A stretch of DNA of 45,448 nt, from NCBI GenBank assembly GCA_023334545.1, contig JAADVB010000156.1, forward strand, positions 1 through 45,448, read 5' to 3'. The notes under the pieces are model-generated. The model had not been told where the DNA came from. It worked only from the letters and a program-made list of their open reading frames with translations, and did not search any database. The DNA comes from Salisapilia sapeloensis. Lineage: Eukaryota; Oomycota; Peronosporomycetes; Peronosporales; Salisapiliaceae. How positions within the stretch are numbered: position 1 is the first letter of the stretch; each line of letters starts with the position of its first letter. Positions 1 to 12,900 of the stretch are shown in pieces. Position numbers and translations under genes: made by a program.

Positions 1-352
1 TGGACGATACACGTGGATAGGATTGGAAAGGTGGATAGCGACTTAAGAGTAGGAAGAACTGCCAAAGACTTGGGTATTGATTCCAAACACACTGTTTGCG
101 TGTTTACTCAACTGATACTTTTTATTCCTCGCATAATCCCCGATTATCTGCTCAACGAAAAAGACCTTGTTTTGTGATTTCTAGCCCTGTCGTCAATGAA
201 AACTGCAGCTGAATTATTGGATCGGAGCACGAATAATCAAATCTGCTCCGTCTCGTTTGACACACACTCATCGCTATTCAGAGTGCTGGTCGGGGTACAC
301 CAAAATGCTGATTGGCTGTAATTGACTGGAGCGAACGACCAGCATACTGAAA
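1..352. other. Left-edge flank, upstream region of the SLX9-like gene
   Basis: No recognisable gene is present. On the plus strand one frame is open from the left edge to a TGA at about 175-177 (58 codons, no ATG needed because it runs off the edge). Its translation matches no family I know, so it may be the last exon of a plus-strand gene or chance. The rest should hold the promoter of the gene starting at 353. It is AT-rich and shows no clear TATA box or initiator motif. Confidence 0.3.
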
Positions 353-928
353 ATGGGCAGAAGTAAGCGAGGAAGAGCTCGTGGGCATGTAGCTGCTGCC
401 AAGCCAAAGAATGACGAAGTAGCACAAGCTAGCACGAATGAAGATGTGGAAATGGGAGAAGCAGCCATGAATGCTGTCTTCCCAGATGAAGAGCCTCAGG
501 AAGACGTAGTGGAAGATGGTGATGCGGAGGTTGAAGGTGAAAGCCTAAGTCGCGGTCAGCGAAAGCGACTGAAGCGACGAGCAGCATTCATGCGAAAGAT
601 GGGTCTAGTCAATCATTTAGAAAAGGCCAAGTCGAAAGATAGCAAGAAGAAGAAGGAAGGTGCCTTTGCCGACTTGGAAGAGATTCAAAAGTCACTCTTT
701 GTCGATCAAGATGCTAGTGCCAAGAAGGAGAAGACGACAGACCAACCGAAGAGAAACAAACCATTGAGTGGAAAGCAACGTCAGAAGCTTGCTGTAAAAG
801 AACTAGGTCAGTTGCGTGCCGTGCAGACGCATCCTTCTTTCCAAGGCGATCCGTTCGCTGCCATCCAGATGCATCTACAGCATACGGTCGTTCCGTCCGA
901 AGAGAAGACAAGTACCGCCAACAATTAG
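353..928 (+). CDS. SLX9-family ribosome biogenesis protein
   Basis: This is a 191-residue intronless, highly charged protein. Seen: an N-terminal basic start (MGRSKRGRARG), an acidic stretch at about 30-65, a basic block SRGQRKRLKRR near 66-76, a Lys-rich helix at about 90-140, and a C-terminal FQGDPFAAIQMHL from residue 163. Basic patches followed by a DPFxxIxxHL-type ending are the signature of the SLX9/FAM207A family. Members bind pre-40S particles in the nucleolus, help process pre-rRNA around ITS1 and assist small-subunit export. The start is the first ATG and gives a family-typical length. The stop lies 43 bp from the stop of the converging dynein gene, so their 3' UTRs probably overlap. 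Function is inferred from these motifs only. Confidence 0.8.
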   Translation: MGRSKRGRARGHVAAAKPKNDEVAQASTNEDVEMGEAAMNAVFPDEEPQEDVVEDGDAEVEGESLSRGQRKRLKRRAAFMRKMGLVNHLEKAKSKDSKKKKEGAFADLEEIQKSLFVDQDASAKKEKTTDQPKRNKPLSGKQRQKLAVKELGQLRAVQTHPSFQGDPFAAIQMHLQHTVVPSEEKTSTANN

Positions 929-971
929 TGCAATAGATTGTGTCACATTCATTTGTAATTCCCTCTTCCTA

Positions 972-3900
972 CTATTCAGTGTTGCAGAGAAGACAGACAC
1001 CTCGGAGACCCCAGTGGCGAGGCGGTTTCCCTGGCGGACACTTCATTGTGACCATGAAGACAAAGTACCTGTCCGTTCGGCAGGCATACTTGTAACAAGG
1101 ACATTCGAATGGCCCACCACTACCATACAGCTCCTTCCTAGACTTGATCTCGAGCTCTTTCGACAGACAGTTGACGAGCAGAACGGGAAGTGGCGTGAAC
1201 AGCTTCTTAGGCTCCGACTCGACGATCGTGCCCTCTTGTTTATTCCACGTCGCGCCATCCATGAACAGGCCATAGATGTACACTCCTTCCGCAGGAGGCG
1301 CTCGTACTTGCTCTGCCCGTTCGATAGAAGTGACTTCAGTATGGTAGACGACATCGTCAAGTGCCCACTTGTCCGTCTTGGAGTGTTTCCTCGTCACTTC
1401 CTGCTTCATGGCTGTCAGCATACCTTGCGGATTGAAGAAGCCAGTGAGCCAGAAGGCGTTCGGACGCTTCGTATTGAGCCACGTACGATTCTGTTCGTCA
1501 CGCGAGATGAGAGACGAGAACCAGAGTCCAAGCGTAGGCAGGATCCAGGAGAACTCATCACCCACAGGTGTGCGCAGCCAAGAGGGAGGAACCTTGGCGT
1601 CAAAGATAGCGTCTAGAGTCGCACTCAACTCCTCTGTCATGACCACTTCGCCTCGAATCGCCATCTGCAGCTGCTGTAGCATCGTCCGGACCTTACCAAT
1701 GACACGTTGGAGGCGCTGGATTTCCTGGAAGAGGAAGATGTTGAGAGGGATGGTAAGCCCTCCAAGCTTTCCAATCTTGGCCTTGTAGTCGTCTTCATTG
1801 TAGTCCTCTGGCAGTCGTTCTAGCAGTTCCTTGGCTTTGTCGCACACGACGTCTTCTCTCGACACACCAGACGATCCTCCTCCACCTTTCGGCTGCGTAT
1901 CTGCCAACGTCGTCAGGAGAGAGTTCACTTCTTTTACTCGATACGTAAGATCAGCATTCGGATGGAGACCAAAGATCTCGGGCGAATCGATCTCTGGGAA
2001 CGCATGGCAGTAGTTTCGATAATCATCGATACTGTCGGCGACAGGGATCTTGTAGACAAAGTCGTTTGGGATGCGGAAGATAGGTTCCGACGGGTTGTAC
2101 GCAAAGTTCGGCGAGCAAACGTCTGGTGTGAGGCACCACTCGCCATAGTAGTTGAACAACCTTCGGTCCATATTGTCCGTGATCTTTCCTCCGTACTGCA
2201 CTTCCGCCACCATGTACTGGAGCGTCGGCCATGAGATCGGACCATTGTACAAGTGTTTTTCTAAAAAGATCGTGCAAGCAGACAAGTCACCATTGTTGTA
2301 CTCGTACGGGATGCCCCATCCGAGCGGTCCAAACTTTTTGCGTTCAATAACGATCGAGTGCAAGAAGCAGAGGTTGAAGAGCAGTTGTCTCCACTGCGTC
2401 GTTTCGACTCGTTCGAGTTTATCTTGGTCGACCATGACTGTGTAGGAACGTAGGAGACCTGCTTGGAGCCCTTGCGGTGGTTCATTCGTGACTTTGGTAG
2501 ACATCTGGAGTAGACCTAGAGGGAACTGGTCATTCGGGAGGGCTGTGAGGAAGAGTCGGAAGGCTGGGTCCATGTTCTCACTCAGTTTGATCATCGTATC
2601 CTCCATTTGCTCCATCAGGTCGAGACCCAACTCACAGTTCTGGAGGAGCACCCACGTTCCGTTGCCGACAGCAGCATTAATGGCCTTTAGCGCGACAGGC
2701 TCTTGACCTTCTCCTAAGGACACGACGGCGGGTGGGGGATACTTTTTCCTTCGAGCAAGCATTTCAATGCTTTCCGTCGGGTCTGCACCAATGGACAATA
2801 GGAAGATGACAGGTGTCTCTGCTCGCATGTCGTCGAAAATATTCTCGATCGTGTCGGTCACTGGCTCCACGTATCGAGGTCCCATCTGAGGGATGTTACG
2901 AATGAACTCCTTGGCACTCAGGATCGTTCGATCCATTCGAAGAGACCGAACGAGTAGGAGCTTAAGATACGGACCGATGGTCTCATTCTCAGCGATACGA
3001 CTCTCATAGTCTGGAATGACCACCGTCTCTGGCTCGTTGTCCTCGTACCATCGACGCCACATGCCTTCATTCGACGTCATTTCATGCGGCAAATTGGCAA
3101 AGAACTTGCAGCTTTGTGCAAGCTCGATGACATTGAGCCACGACTCGTTCGAGATCCAAGCGAATGGTTTCCGACGGACAGAGTTGATGTCGAGAGCTGC
3201 ACCACCTCTCGTAAGCAGCACTACTTCTTCTTGTGTCAGCAACCCATCGATCACCAGCACTTTCATTGTGACTAGGAGAACGAAAGTGAGTTTATCACGC
3301 TCGTACAATCCTCGATTGATGTATCGGTACGTGATGTACGTCATCGTTTCAATGATATTTGCCACTCGTTTGGATGCAAGCGCTGCTTTTTCAGCCAAAT
3401 CCATTGACCTCATGAACAATGATAAGAATTGCGTGAGACTCGTCTGGTACATGCAGTTGATCAAGGACGTTTCAACGATGGCAAAATACAGAACGGACCC
3501 TCGCGTCGCGACAGGTCGGAACTGTTCTCGCTTTTCATTAATCGATTTCCGCGTATCAGCAGCTGCAATCAGCTTGTCTTTCACTTCCGCTGCTTTCTCT
3601 TTTGTGTTGGCTAAGACACCAATGAGCTCTTCATCTTCCAGCAAGTTACCAGTGTTACTAGTCAATCGCTCGAGCAAGGAAGCGTCGAGAGCAAGCAATG
3701 ACTTGGTATTCGAGTTTACATCTTCCAACACTTGCGCAAGCTGTTCTTCAAGCGCCTTCTGCTCTTTCCCGATCACGCGACCGAGCAATTGCTCCTCCAG
3801 TCCTTTGATCGTGACGGTAAAGTCGATGACCGTCGTCTTCGCCTGGAGCTCTGGACCAAAGTGAGGATTCGGGAGACGGGTGATAAAGTACATGGAGAAG

Positions 3901-6900
3901 GCTGGGTTAAACTCCATGTTTTTGTCCGAGACATTGATCGACAGACTACGACCTTTGGTGATGACCTGCTTTTCCAATACCGGGTCAAGCATCGGATCAA
4001 TCTCTTCCTCGACACCAGCAATAATGAGTGCTCTACCTTCTCCCATGCAGTACTCTAGCTGATCCTTGAGCTTCGGATGGTTCAAAGACGTCGTTCCGTA
4101 GCTAGGTACGCGGTCTGCTTCTCGATTCTTGATCCAGGACAAGGCCTGACCTTGAGGATCTACTAGCAGTGGGTATCTAGACGATCTCGTTACCATGATA
4201 CCGTTCTGGATCGACAGCGGATCTGTCGGCAGACCTTCGATGTTCCAGTCACCGATTGTTCCGATGTCAACGAGGAAGTTTATAATGTCGATATCAACCG
4301 TCACAGGCACACTCCTCGTCTGACAGTCGGGCACGAACTTACTCTGAACCATATAGTTTCTAAAGTCCTGATTAAACGGCCCACAGTACGACACGAACGC
4401 ACATGCGACGGCACAGTCGCCCACGAGTCGTTTCTTCAAGTCTGCAAAGTTATTCGAGTCGTCCGTCCAACGCACACGCTCCCCAGCGAGACCGTTGATC
4501 AAGTCCGATGCTTGCTGCATCTTGCGTGCGAGAGCATTCGCACCGTCTTCAATCCTCTTCTTCTCCGCCATTTGCGCTTCAAACAGTCGTTGTAGCTCGT
4601 TCAAACGCTCTTTGCACTTTGCTAGACGGTCTTCTGCAGCGGCAAGTGCTTTGTTCGCTGCCTCCATCTGCCCTTCAGCAATCATAAGCGCTTCCAACTT
4701 AGGTTTTACTACTTTAGACGCTTCATGGTAGAACTTCATTGCGCGCACCCACGTACACAGACCTTCAGCTGCAAGCGATGCATTCTTCGCTACGCTTGGT
4801 AGGAAGCCTTCAAGCTCCATGTACGGTGCGAGTAGCTCAATCGTTTCTTCATTGATCAAGTCTTTACCAACAGCTCCGAAGAGTTGGACATTCTTTAAGA
4901 AGTTGGAGTCACTCATCATACTCTGGGCATGGGGAGAGAAGGAAGTGTCAATGAAATCGATCTCTTGCTTGGCGACATTCAGCTTCGTATGCTTCACTGG
5001 ATTCAGTGGACATTTAAATAGGATCAAGACACCGTCAAAGACGAGTCGAATGATATCTGCCGGCTTTGCTAGCTTTTTAATTTCACCGATATGCGCCGGT
5101 TTAATCGAATCGATGGCCGTCTCGGCTTCTTCCACGAATGGTCGGGCTTTCGCGAGATCCTTTTCACACAATTCCTTCTCAGCGGCAATCCGAGCAGCGT
5201 CTTCTTCACACTTATGTTTGATCTGAGCAACCTGGTCGCCTTCTTTATGAGCCTCTGCTGACGACACTTCGAGCGATTGGAGCATCGCGTTCGTTTCTTC
5301 CGTTGCTTTCTCCAGCTTCACCTGCTCATCGGCTAGAACGACGGACATGGCATGCACGTCATCAGCGCCTTGAATGAGCTTCTTAAGTCCCAAATTTACA
5401 CGCTGTTCCTTTACTTTAATCTCTTCTAGCTTGACGCCGTACATTTTCTTGTAAGCATCGATGAAGCTAAGGTACGACTTGGGTGTCTGGTACACTCGCC
5501 TTCGCATCTTCTGGAAGTACTCGTCACACAAGTCGGTTACGATACGATGGACAGTACCCATGTGACTCATTAGAGCGAGCTTTGTCGGACCGTCGCACTC
5601 CATGGGGTAGTCCTGAATAAATCCTTTCGACACAGCAATCAACGCATCTTCCGGCCAAGGTAAAAACCAGTCGATCGTCGGTGCACTGATGAGTCCAGGG
5701 AACTTTCGAGCTCGGTCAGCGAATTTCGCATTCAGTGGTGACATACAGAGGACGATATGCAGATTATCTCGAACGCAATCGATGAAGAATTGTTTTAAGT
5801 TTGCTTGTGTCTCCGCCTGACCAGGTCGCTCTTTGATGAAAGCATTGCGCAAGTCTGCTGTCATGGCCATCATCTCATCTTTCGCGAAGAGGCCAGCAAC
5901 TTCGCCTGTCATGAGCACTGAGTTCATGAGCTCCAAAAAGATCTCATTCTTGATCTCAGCGTCCGTGAAGAGGAATGTCGTTGACTTGCGCTGATGACCA
6001 GCAGACTTGTAAAGCACACGCAGATCGTCCATGAACGAGTTAGTGTTATACGTCTTCGTTAAGACGATCTGGAAGATGCGAGAGTCAGCGATGTAGGCTG
6101 CGAGTCTCGTCAACGACTGCTTTCCCGATCCACCGACACCAACCAAGAGAGCACTTCCTCTCGGCATGTCCAGGAGTCTGGAGATGCGCAGGAGGTGTGC
6201 CAACGCATCGTCGAACAGGACGAGCGTCATGCTTTTCTGAGGGAAATCTGTGTTATACTTTTCTAAAAACTCTAGCACTCGCGCTCGAATATCCTCCAGC
6301 GTTCCTCCCGGCTCGTAGATCTTCAACGCAGCATCAGCCAGAGCTCCTTCCTCATCCTCTTCTGGATCACGTAGGAAACTAACCATATTATACGGTTGTC
6401 TCGCAAACTCTTCGACAGATTCTCCAAAGTGTGACTTGAGTAACTCTCGCATATACTTTTGGTAAAAGTCCTTGTCCGGATGGTTCGTCAGTTTATCGCA
6501 GAACACGCGTTCGCACTCGTGCTTCCATGTTAGTAAAATCACTTGTCCTGGATCCATCTTAGACATCTTGCCTTCCGCGACACGAATGCCACCGCCAGTT
6601 AAGAACGTTTCCGGAGGAGTCAGCAAGACGCCTTGGAAGACACGACTGAGCTCACGCATGTTGAAAATGTAGTGAAACTTAGCAGGCGTCGGGAGTAGAC
6701 GAGCCTTCATGTGGTTCCAGAGGTCGATCGTCGCCCGAGTCAGCTTGTCCACGATTGCTAAAGCGTCCTTATTATATGTGTCTTTATCGAACCTACCAGC
6801 AAGCATTTGACCATAGATGTCGTCGATAGACGTGAGCGACGGAAGGATCAAGTTGAAAGTGAAGAACTGTCGTTTCAATCTGTTCGGAATATCATTGCGA

Positions 6901-9900
6901 CCACCACCAGGGTGACCCATGGCACCGACGTACTGCAGATCCTCGCATACTTTGAAGTCACCTCGACGGTCTTTCGTTAGGAAGCAAAAGCCGCTGAGCT
7001 CAATCATCATACGAACGATCTCAAGCGTCGGCTGGTCTCCCCACGTATTCACGAGCGGCATGCTCAGATCATCCACAAAGACCGTCATTTTCCTCCCATT
7101 CGGAGGACCAAAACTCTTTCCTCCTCGTTTGTCCAGTTCCGATTCAACTGCCGTTTGGAACATGAATGGCGTCGTCGCACTGGAAAGCGTTACACGTTTA
7201 ATGCTCATAATATCTGGATTCAAGTCATTGAAGAACATTAAGGCAGTGGACGTCTTGGCTGTACCAGGTCCACCGACCATGAGCACTGGTTTCTTTTGCT
7301 TATGCAGATTCTCGATCAAATACAAAGCTCGGACGGAATCCATCGTCGGTACAAGCAAATTGGAAAAGTCTAACGTCTTGCTTTCCTTCGGGTACTCCCA
7401 CTTCGGTGGTCGCCAAATGCGCCATTCGAACGTCTTGGGATCGACAAAGTACTCGTACGTTGTTTCACCTTCCTGAACCTTGGGTAACAACCCGTTATCG
7501 TCATACCCACGCAACCACACGTCAAATTGATTACGATCTTCTTGCTCCAACAGCGCACCGAGTGACCAGCAGATGCAGTACAAGAACATCTTTTCAAACT
7601 GGATCGCGATTTCCTCCGGGTCGTCCGATAGATTCGCACCGTGTTCTCCTAGCATCAAGCCTTGGAACAAATGATATAACCTCGCCACTTGTCCGACACG
7701 TGAGACGACCATGACGCCATCTGTGTTTCGATTCAAGTAGTCGAAGCAATGTCCAGGATCCGTCGGCGTGTTCTCACCAAGGTACTTGGCAAAGAGAGCT
7801 CGGAGGATGTCCTGGTGATGGGCAGGTTGCTTACGTACCCACGCCTCGACGACAGGCGCCCAATCGAGGTCTGTGTCACTCATAAACACGATACCGGCAC
7901 GAGAGACAGTGGCCGGACTAGCGTTCACGAGTGTCTCGACTTCGAACATGAGCTTAACGTTGTCTGTCATGGGCATCCGATCGCCATTAGCTAGTGTTAG
8001 GATCTTGTTATCATCCAGCACCGTGTTCAAGTCTTCAATCCAGATGGCATCCACCGGTCCATCGCAGATCATCCACATGATAAACTTGTTGCTCTTGTTA
8101 TTGTACTTTGCCCACATGGCAGCAAACACACCCGTCGTCCACTCTCCGGACATGGCATCCACTTCGCCATACATCTCGGCAGCACGAATGGCTTTCGGGT
8201 TCAGCTTTGACTGTTTATGGACGATACCTGTCGTCGTCGTAAGCGCCTGCTGTAACACGTCAAAGTTCTTTGTCTTGCCACCACCAGTCGGTCCGACGAG
8301 CATGATACCGTGTCGCACTAGTTGCGTCTCATACAGTTGAATGACTTTATTAAACCACCCTGGATGATTCACAAGATCCGCAGCTTCAATTTCTGCCTGT
8401 AAAGCTGTTTGGAGCTCCGGGTACGATCCCTTCGGGGGGAACGCTGTAGTGGGGAACAGGTCTGCCAATAGCGAAAGGAACAACGGAACGTCTTGGGCCA
8501 CGAGTTTTGACAAGTTCATATCACGCAACGTCTGATACAGCAGTTTCGACTCGGAGTCATTCCGGTTATCACGCTTGATCTTACCTGCACTTCGCAAAAC
8601 AGCAAGGATATTCCGTAGTCCCCAGTCATAATGCTTTTGAGCCGATAGCTGCTCTTTACACGTGTTATACAGGATAAAGAACTTTTTCGCCAGTTCCTGA
8701 TACTCCGAGTACCCGACCGAACAAAGCTTGACTTTCATGATGATCTCAAAGTCCGGCACCATCATTGCGACACCTCGGAAAAGCGCCTTTAGATTCTCCG
8801 GGAGCTCCTGACGACCGGCGTACCCGGGGTTCATCGTAATGAAATACCCACACACTGGTGTTAACAAGATATTCTGCGGGTCGCCAGGGAACTGGAAGTA
8901 CTTTGTACCAGTCTTCTTTGCGTTCTGAATCGCCAGCACTTGCTGTGCAACGACAGATAAGACAGGTAGCAAGATACGATTGAACTCGTCAAAGCATCCC
9001 CAGAGACCACCTTGACATAGTCCCTTGAAGATCTTGGCGCAGTCCGTGTACTTTTGTTGATCTGTGCAATTTGTAACGACGACATAGATGCCGAGCGTCC
9101 GACCAAGGTCTTTCACCGTCTCCGTCTTGCCCGTACCAGCAGGACCGGCAGGTGCGCCACCAAAGTACATTCCTAGAGCCTGTGCGAGGGTGATGTAGCA
9201 ACGATCCGTCAATGGCGTGACCACCAACCGCTCTTTCGATCCGAGGTACTCAAACTGGTAGTTAAAGTCGACGTCTGTGATGGAGATGACACATGCGCCG
9301 TCTGCATTGAACTCATCTCCACTATTAGGTCTCCAGTAGAACCGAGCTTGCTTTAGCCATTCAAAGTCGTTCGGGTCCGATATCTTCTTCTGTTTAAAGA
9401 GTGTGGCGAGGTCGGTCATGACATCACGCTGATGGACGTGGATGGTCACGAGAGTCTCAATTTTAATTCGATTCTCTTTCGACCCGAGGTCGTTTAAACA
9501 CCAATTCGACAGCTCCGTCAACACTTGAGCTTGCTTAACACTCGTGTCCTTGACAATATTCTTCTTCGCTCGACACTGCTCCAGTGCCGTCTGAATGTCC
9601 GTCGTCCACATGAGCTGGATACCCAGAAGCGCAAACTGAGCTACGTATCGGTCTACGAATTCACGCAGACGTTTTAAGTCTGATCCGACGACACCAATGT
9701 CGGCTGCACATTGCCTACAAATGTCTTTCATCGTGACCTGCATACCGAATAGCAAGGTCGATAGCCAGTCTTCGATGTTTCCTTGCGCCTTGATGATCTG
9801 AGAGAACCGAACTTCTTCCACACCGGACGTCATGGTGTGAATGAGTGTCTTATCCTTTTTATCGTGATATACTTTTTCAATCGAGTCAAAGACTTTTTCA

Positions 9901-12900
9901 TAATGCTCATTCATGCTCAACGGATCACTTCCCTGGGACAGGATCATCAAGAGCCCAGGGTTTGACACAAAGTAGAAGCGAGGGAACTTGTTACGCTTCT
10001 GCTCCAAATACCCTTCCAAACTCTTTTGACACTTTTCCAGTTCAGAAAACATCGTCGGGAGTAGAGACTTCAGCAACTCACTCGCACAGCACTGGACTAC
10101 TGTCTTCACCTCGACGGACTTGGCCATGACCTTGGCCCAGTCCTTGTCGACCTTTTGGAACTTTTTCGCTTCCACTGGCATTTGCTTGGCGATATCTCCG
10201 CCAGTAAAGACAGACTCGAGAGAGCACCAGAGCATCTGGACTTTAATCCACCTCTCCAGCGTCTCGGATGTGTCGGATAATTGCTCTAATTTCCCCTGTG
10301 CTTCTTCTTTGAACGGTAGCACATGACGCATGGACAACATCGTCTGGAGATTCATCTGTGTCTCCTCTAGCTCCTCTACAATCGGCACGACTGCCTTTAA
10401 TATCGGAATGTTCCTGGCCTTCCAGTCGTTAAACTGGAACTCTTCTTGGTCCCATCTCTCGGAGATTTCAGCGAGTTGCTGCTCGATCTTCAACTGCTTG
10501 TCGGCGCCATCCGTCACCTCTTCAATCTCCGCCTTGCTTGCGACGATATTCGCATCGATGAGTGCTTGAAGCTTAAAGTCCGCGGCTGTGACGTCGAACT
10601 GAGCGCCTGTGACTTCCATGACAGCGTCCCAGTGTCGAGCCTTAATCGAGTCTTTGCTCAGCTCCTGCAGCAGCGGAAGTACATCTGTAAAGTCATCAAT
10701 CATTTTCTTGAGATCCGTGTACGCCTCCCATTCTCTCAACTTAGCCGGCATCTTCTTACACCGAAGCGAGAACGAATCTACCTTTTCCGTCATCGTCTGC
10801 ACACGTTCCGCCACAGCATACCATGGGATCTGCTTCCACTCTTCGATTGAATTAAGCACATCCGTGTACAGCCCAAAGAGCTTGTCCTGCAGCTGCAGCT
10901 CCTTCTTCGTCGTCTCGAGCTCTGGGTAACTAGTGCGTGGTAAAGCAAAGAGCTCTTCGCCAGAAGTGTATAGCTCGAACTTTCGCTCTCGAATCTTGTA
11001 CTCCTCCTTGTACCTGTTCAACCGTTCAACAGCTTCGACAGGCGGGATACCGATGACCATCGGACCATTGGCAAGGTAGTCTTCACGGAAGTGTTTGACG
11101 TCGACAATGAACTCTTTTACGTCTCGTAGTAGTCCTCGTTTGAACCCTGCTTGCGTCTTACTTAACTCATCCGTCCTCGCTTCAGCGTGGTGAATCAATT
11201 TCCTCCAGTTGCTCTTTAAGACAGACTTTTGGTCCATCTCGTCCTTTTCCATGAACCCGTCTGGGAGGTAGTGCTCCAGCATTTCGTACATGTCCAAGAC
11301 AGGATTGATCTCCATACTAATACCACTCTCTCGTCCACGTACGTCCTTTAGCAAGTTCATGACAAAGCGCAAGGAGTCTAGATCCACTACCTTCCGATTA
11401 AGCTTTCCCATCGTGACACGGAAAAACTCGGCTAAGTTCTCCATCTTTCGACGTGCTTGGCTGTGCAGATTGTCACAAAATTTTAGTTTCCACTGGGACG
11501 TCTCGTGCTTCAGCTGCATCTTGATATTCTTTGTCGTGAGAGACAAAGCTCCGATGTTATAGACGGCAGGAAGTGCTCCGATCTCATCGTCGATATTCAC
11601 AAATGACTGCAACTTTTTTTCAAACGCTTGCATGTCTGGCTCGGTCTTTAGGAAAGCTTCATACGCAGCGTCCTTTGCGTCTGTCCAAAGCCAAGAGTAC
11701 TTGTGGTACGAACCCAGGTACTCTGTCACGGAGTTACGAAGACCTTGAACACTTCCAGTGAGCAAAAGGACGACACGGACGATCTCAATATCTTTTGTAA
11801 TACGATCAAAGAACGTTGGTTTTGTAGCTGAAGGAGGTAAAGAACTATTCTGACCCCAGTCCATGAGCTCGACAGAGCAGCTTAAAACCGTCTTTGCCGC
11901 CCGATTAATAGCGAGTTGAATGTCATCTAACGAAGGAGACAACTGGACATTTGGGATACGTAACTGAACGTCGACTTCAAAGAACGGACGCTCGATCGTA
12001 AAGATGTTGGACGAGACACGAGATGCTACTCGTTTCTTGATCGTGTTCAATGAGTTCTTGGTGCAGTGTAAAAGCGCTTGGTACATAAAGTGGTTATAGT
12101 GCTTTTTAAGCTTCATTGCTTCTTCAGGAGACACGCCTTCAATGTGAGAGTCGAGAGGGTACTGCGTGATAACCTTAAGCATATCGTCCACAGCATTCTC
12201 CACCTCCAAGTTCTTTCCTTGCAACAGCGTTCCCGCTCGCTTAATATTAGCCGTTTGAAGTGCAACGAACTCATCGAGAGAGAACGATTGGTCCATGGGT
12301 AAGTCCACGAGCATCGTCTTGGACACGATCCGCATGTTCTTTTCAATCCGATTTTCAATGATATCATTAATATTCGTCACGAGCTCTTCTAGACGCTGCA
12401 GACCAGTTTGCACATGACTTCGATACGCATCAATATTCATGCTCGTCCACGTTAGCGTGATCATACCAGGCCGAAGTTTAAACTCCATGTCATTAAAGTG
12501 GGGACGCAAGAGCATGGCCGTGACAGGAATGACTTTCGTTACCACTCGATCGTACTCAGCCAAAGCATACTGCAACTCGTTGTAGTACATTTTGAACTTG
12601 TCTTCCTGCAAGAGTACGATCTTGGCTGGCTCCGGGATCTCGACGCCCATGCGATCGAGACACTTGGCTTCACGTAGTAGCTGGAGGATCTCCGGATCAA
12701 AGTTCACGTACAGTTTATTGTCCTCTGGATGGCGGATGATGAGAGTCGCCTGGAGACCAGCCTTTGCGGTGTCAATATACTGTATCCAGGCCTGGTACCA
12801 TATGTACTCAAAGGCGACGAGAGTGCGTGCGACCTTGTTGTACATGCGAATGATCCGCTTGGCGTCTTTACTAGCTAGCACGTTTTGATTCGACTCGAAC

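Noticed and set aside
1-177. Open frame entering from the left edge
   Set aside because: 58 codons with no family resemblance; two other frames close quickly, but the length alone is not enough to call a gene.
816-1616. 266-codon plus-strand frame overlapping the SLX9 and dynein 3' ends
   Set aside because: It runs antisense to conserved dynein C-terminal sequence, lacks any family motif and starts inside the SLX9 gene; it is a shadow frame.
3016-3864. 282-codon plus-strand frame inside the dynein gene
   Set aside because: Antisense to the AAA5-AAA6 part of the dynein. Its Ser-rich composition is what the complement of this coding sequence would give.
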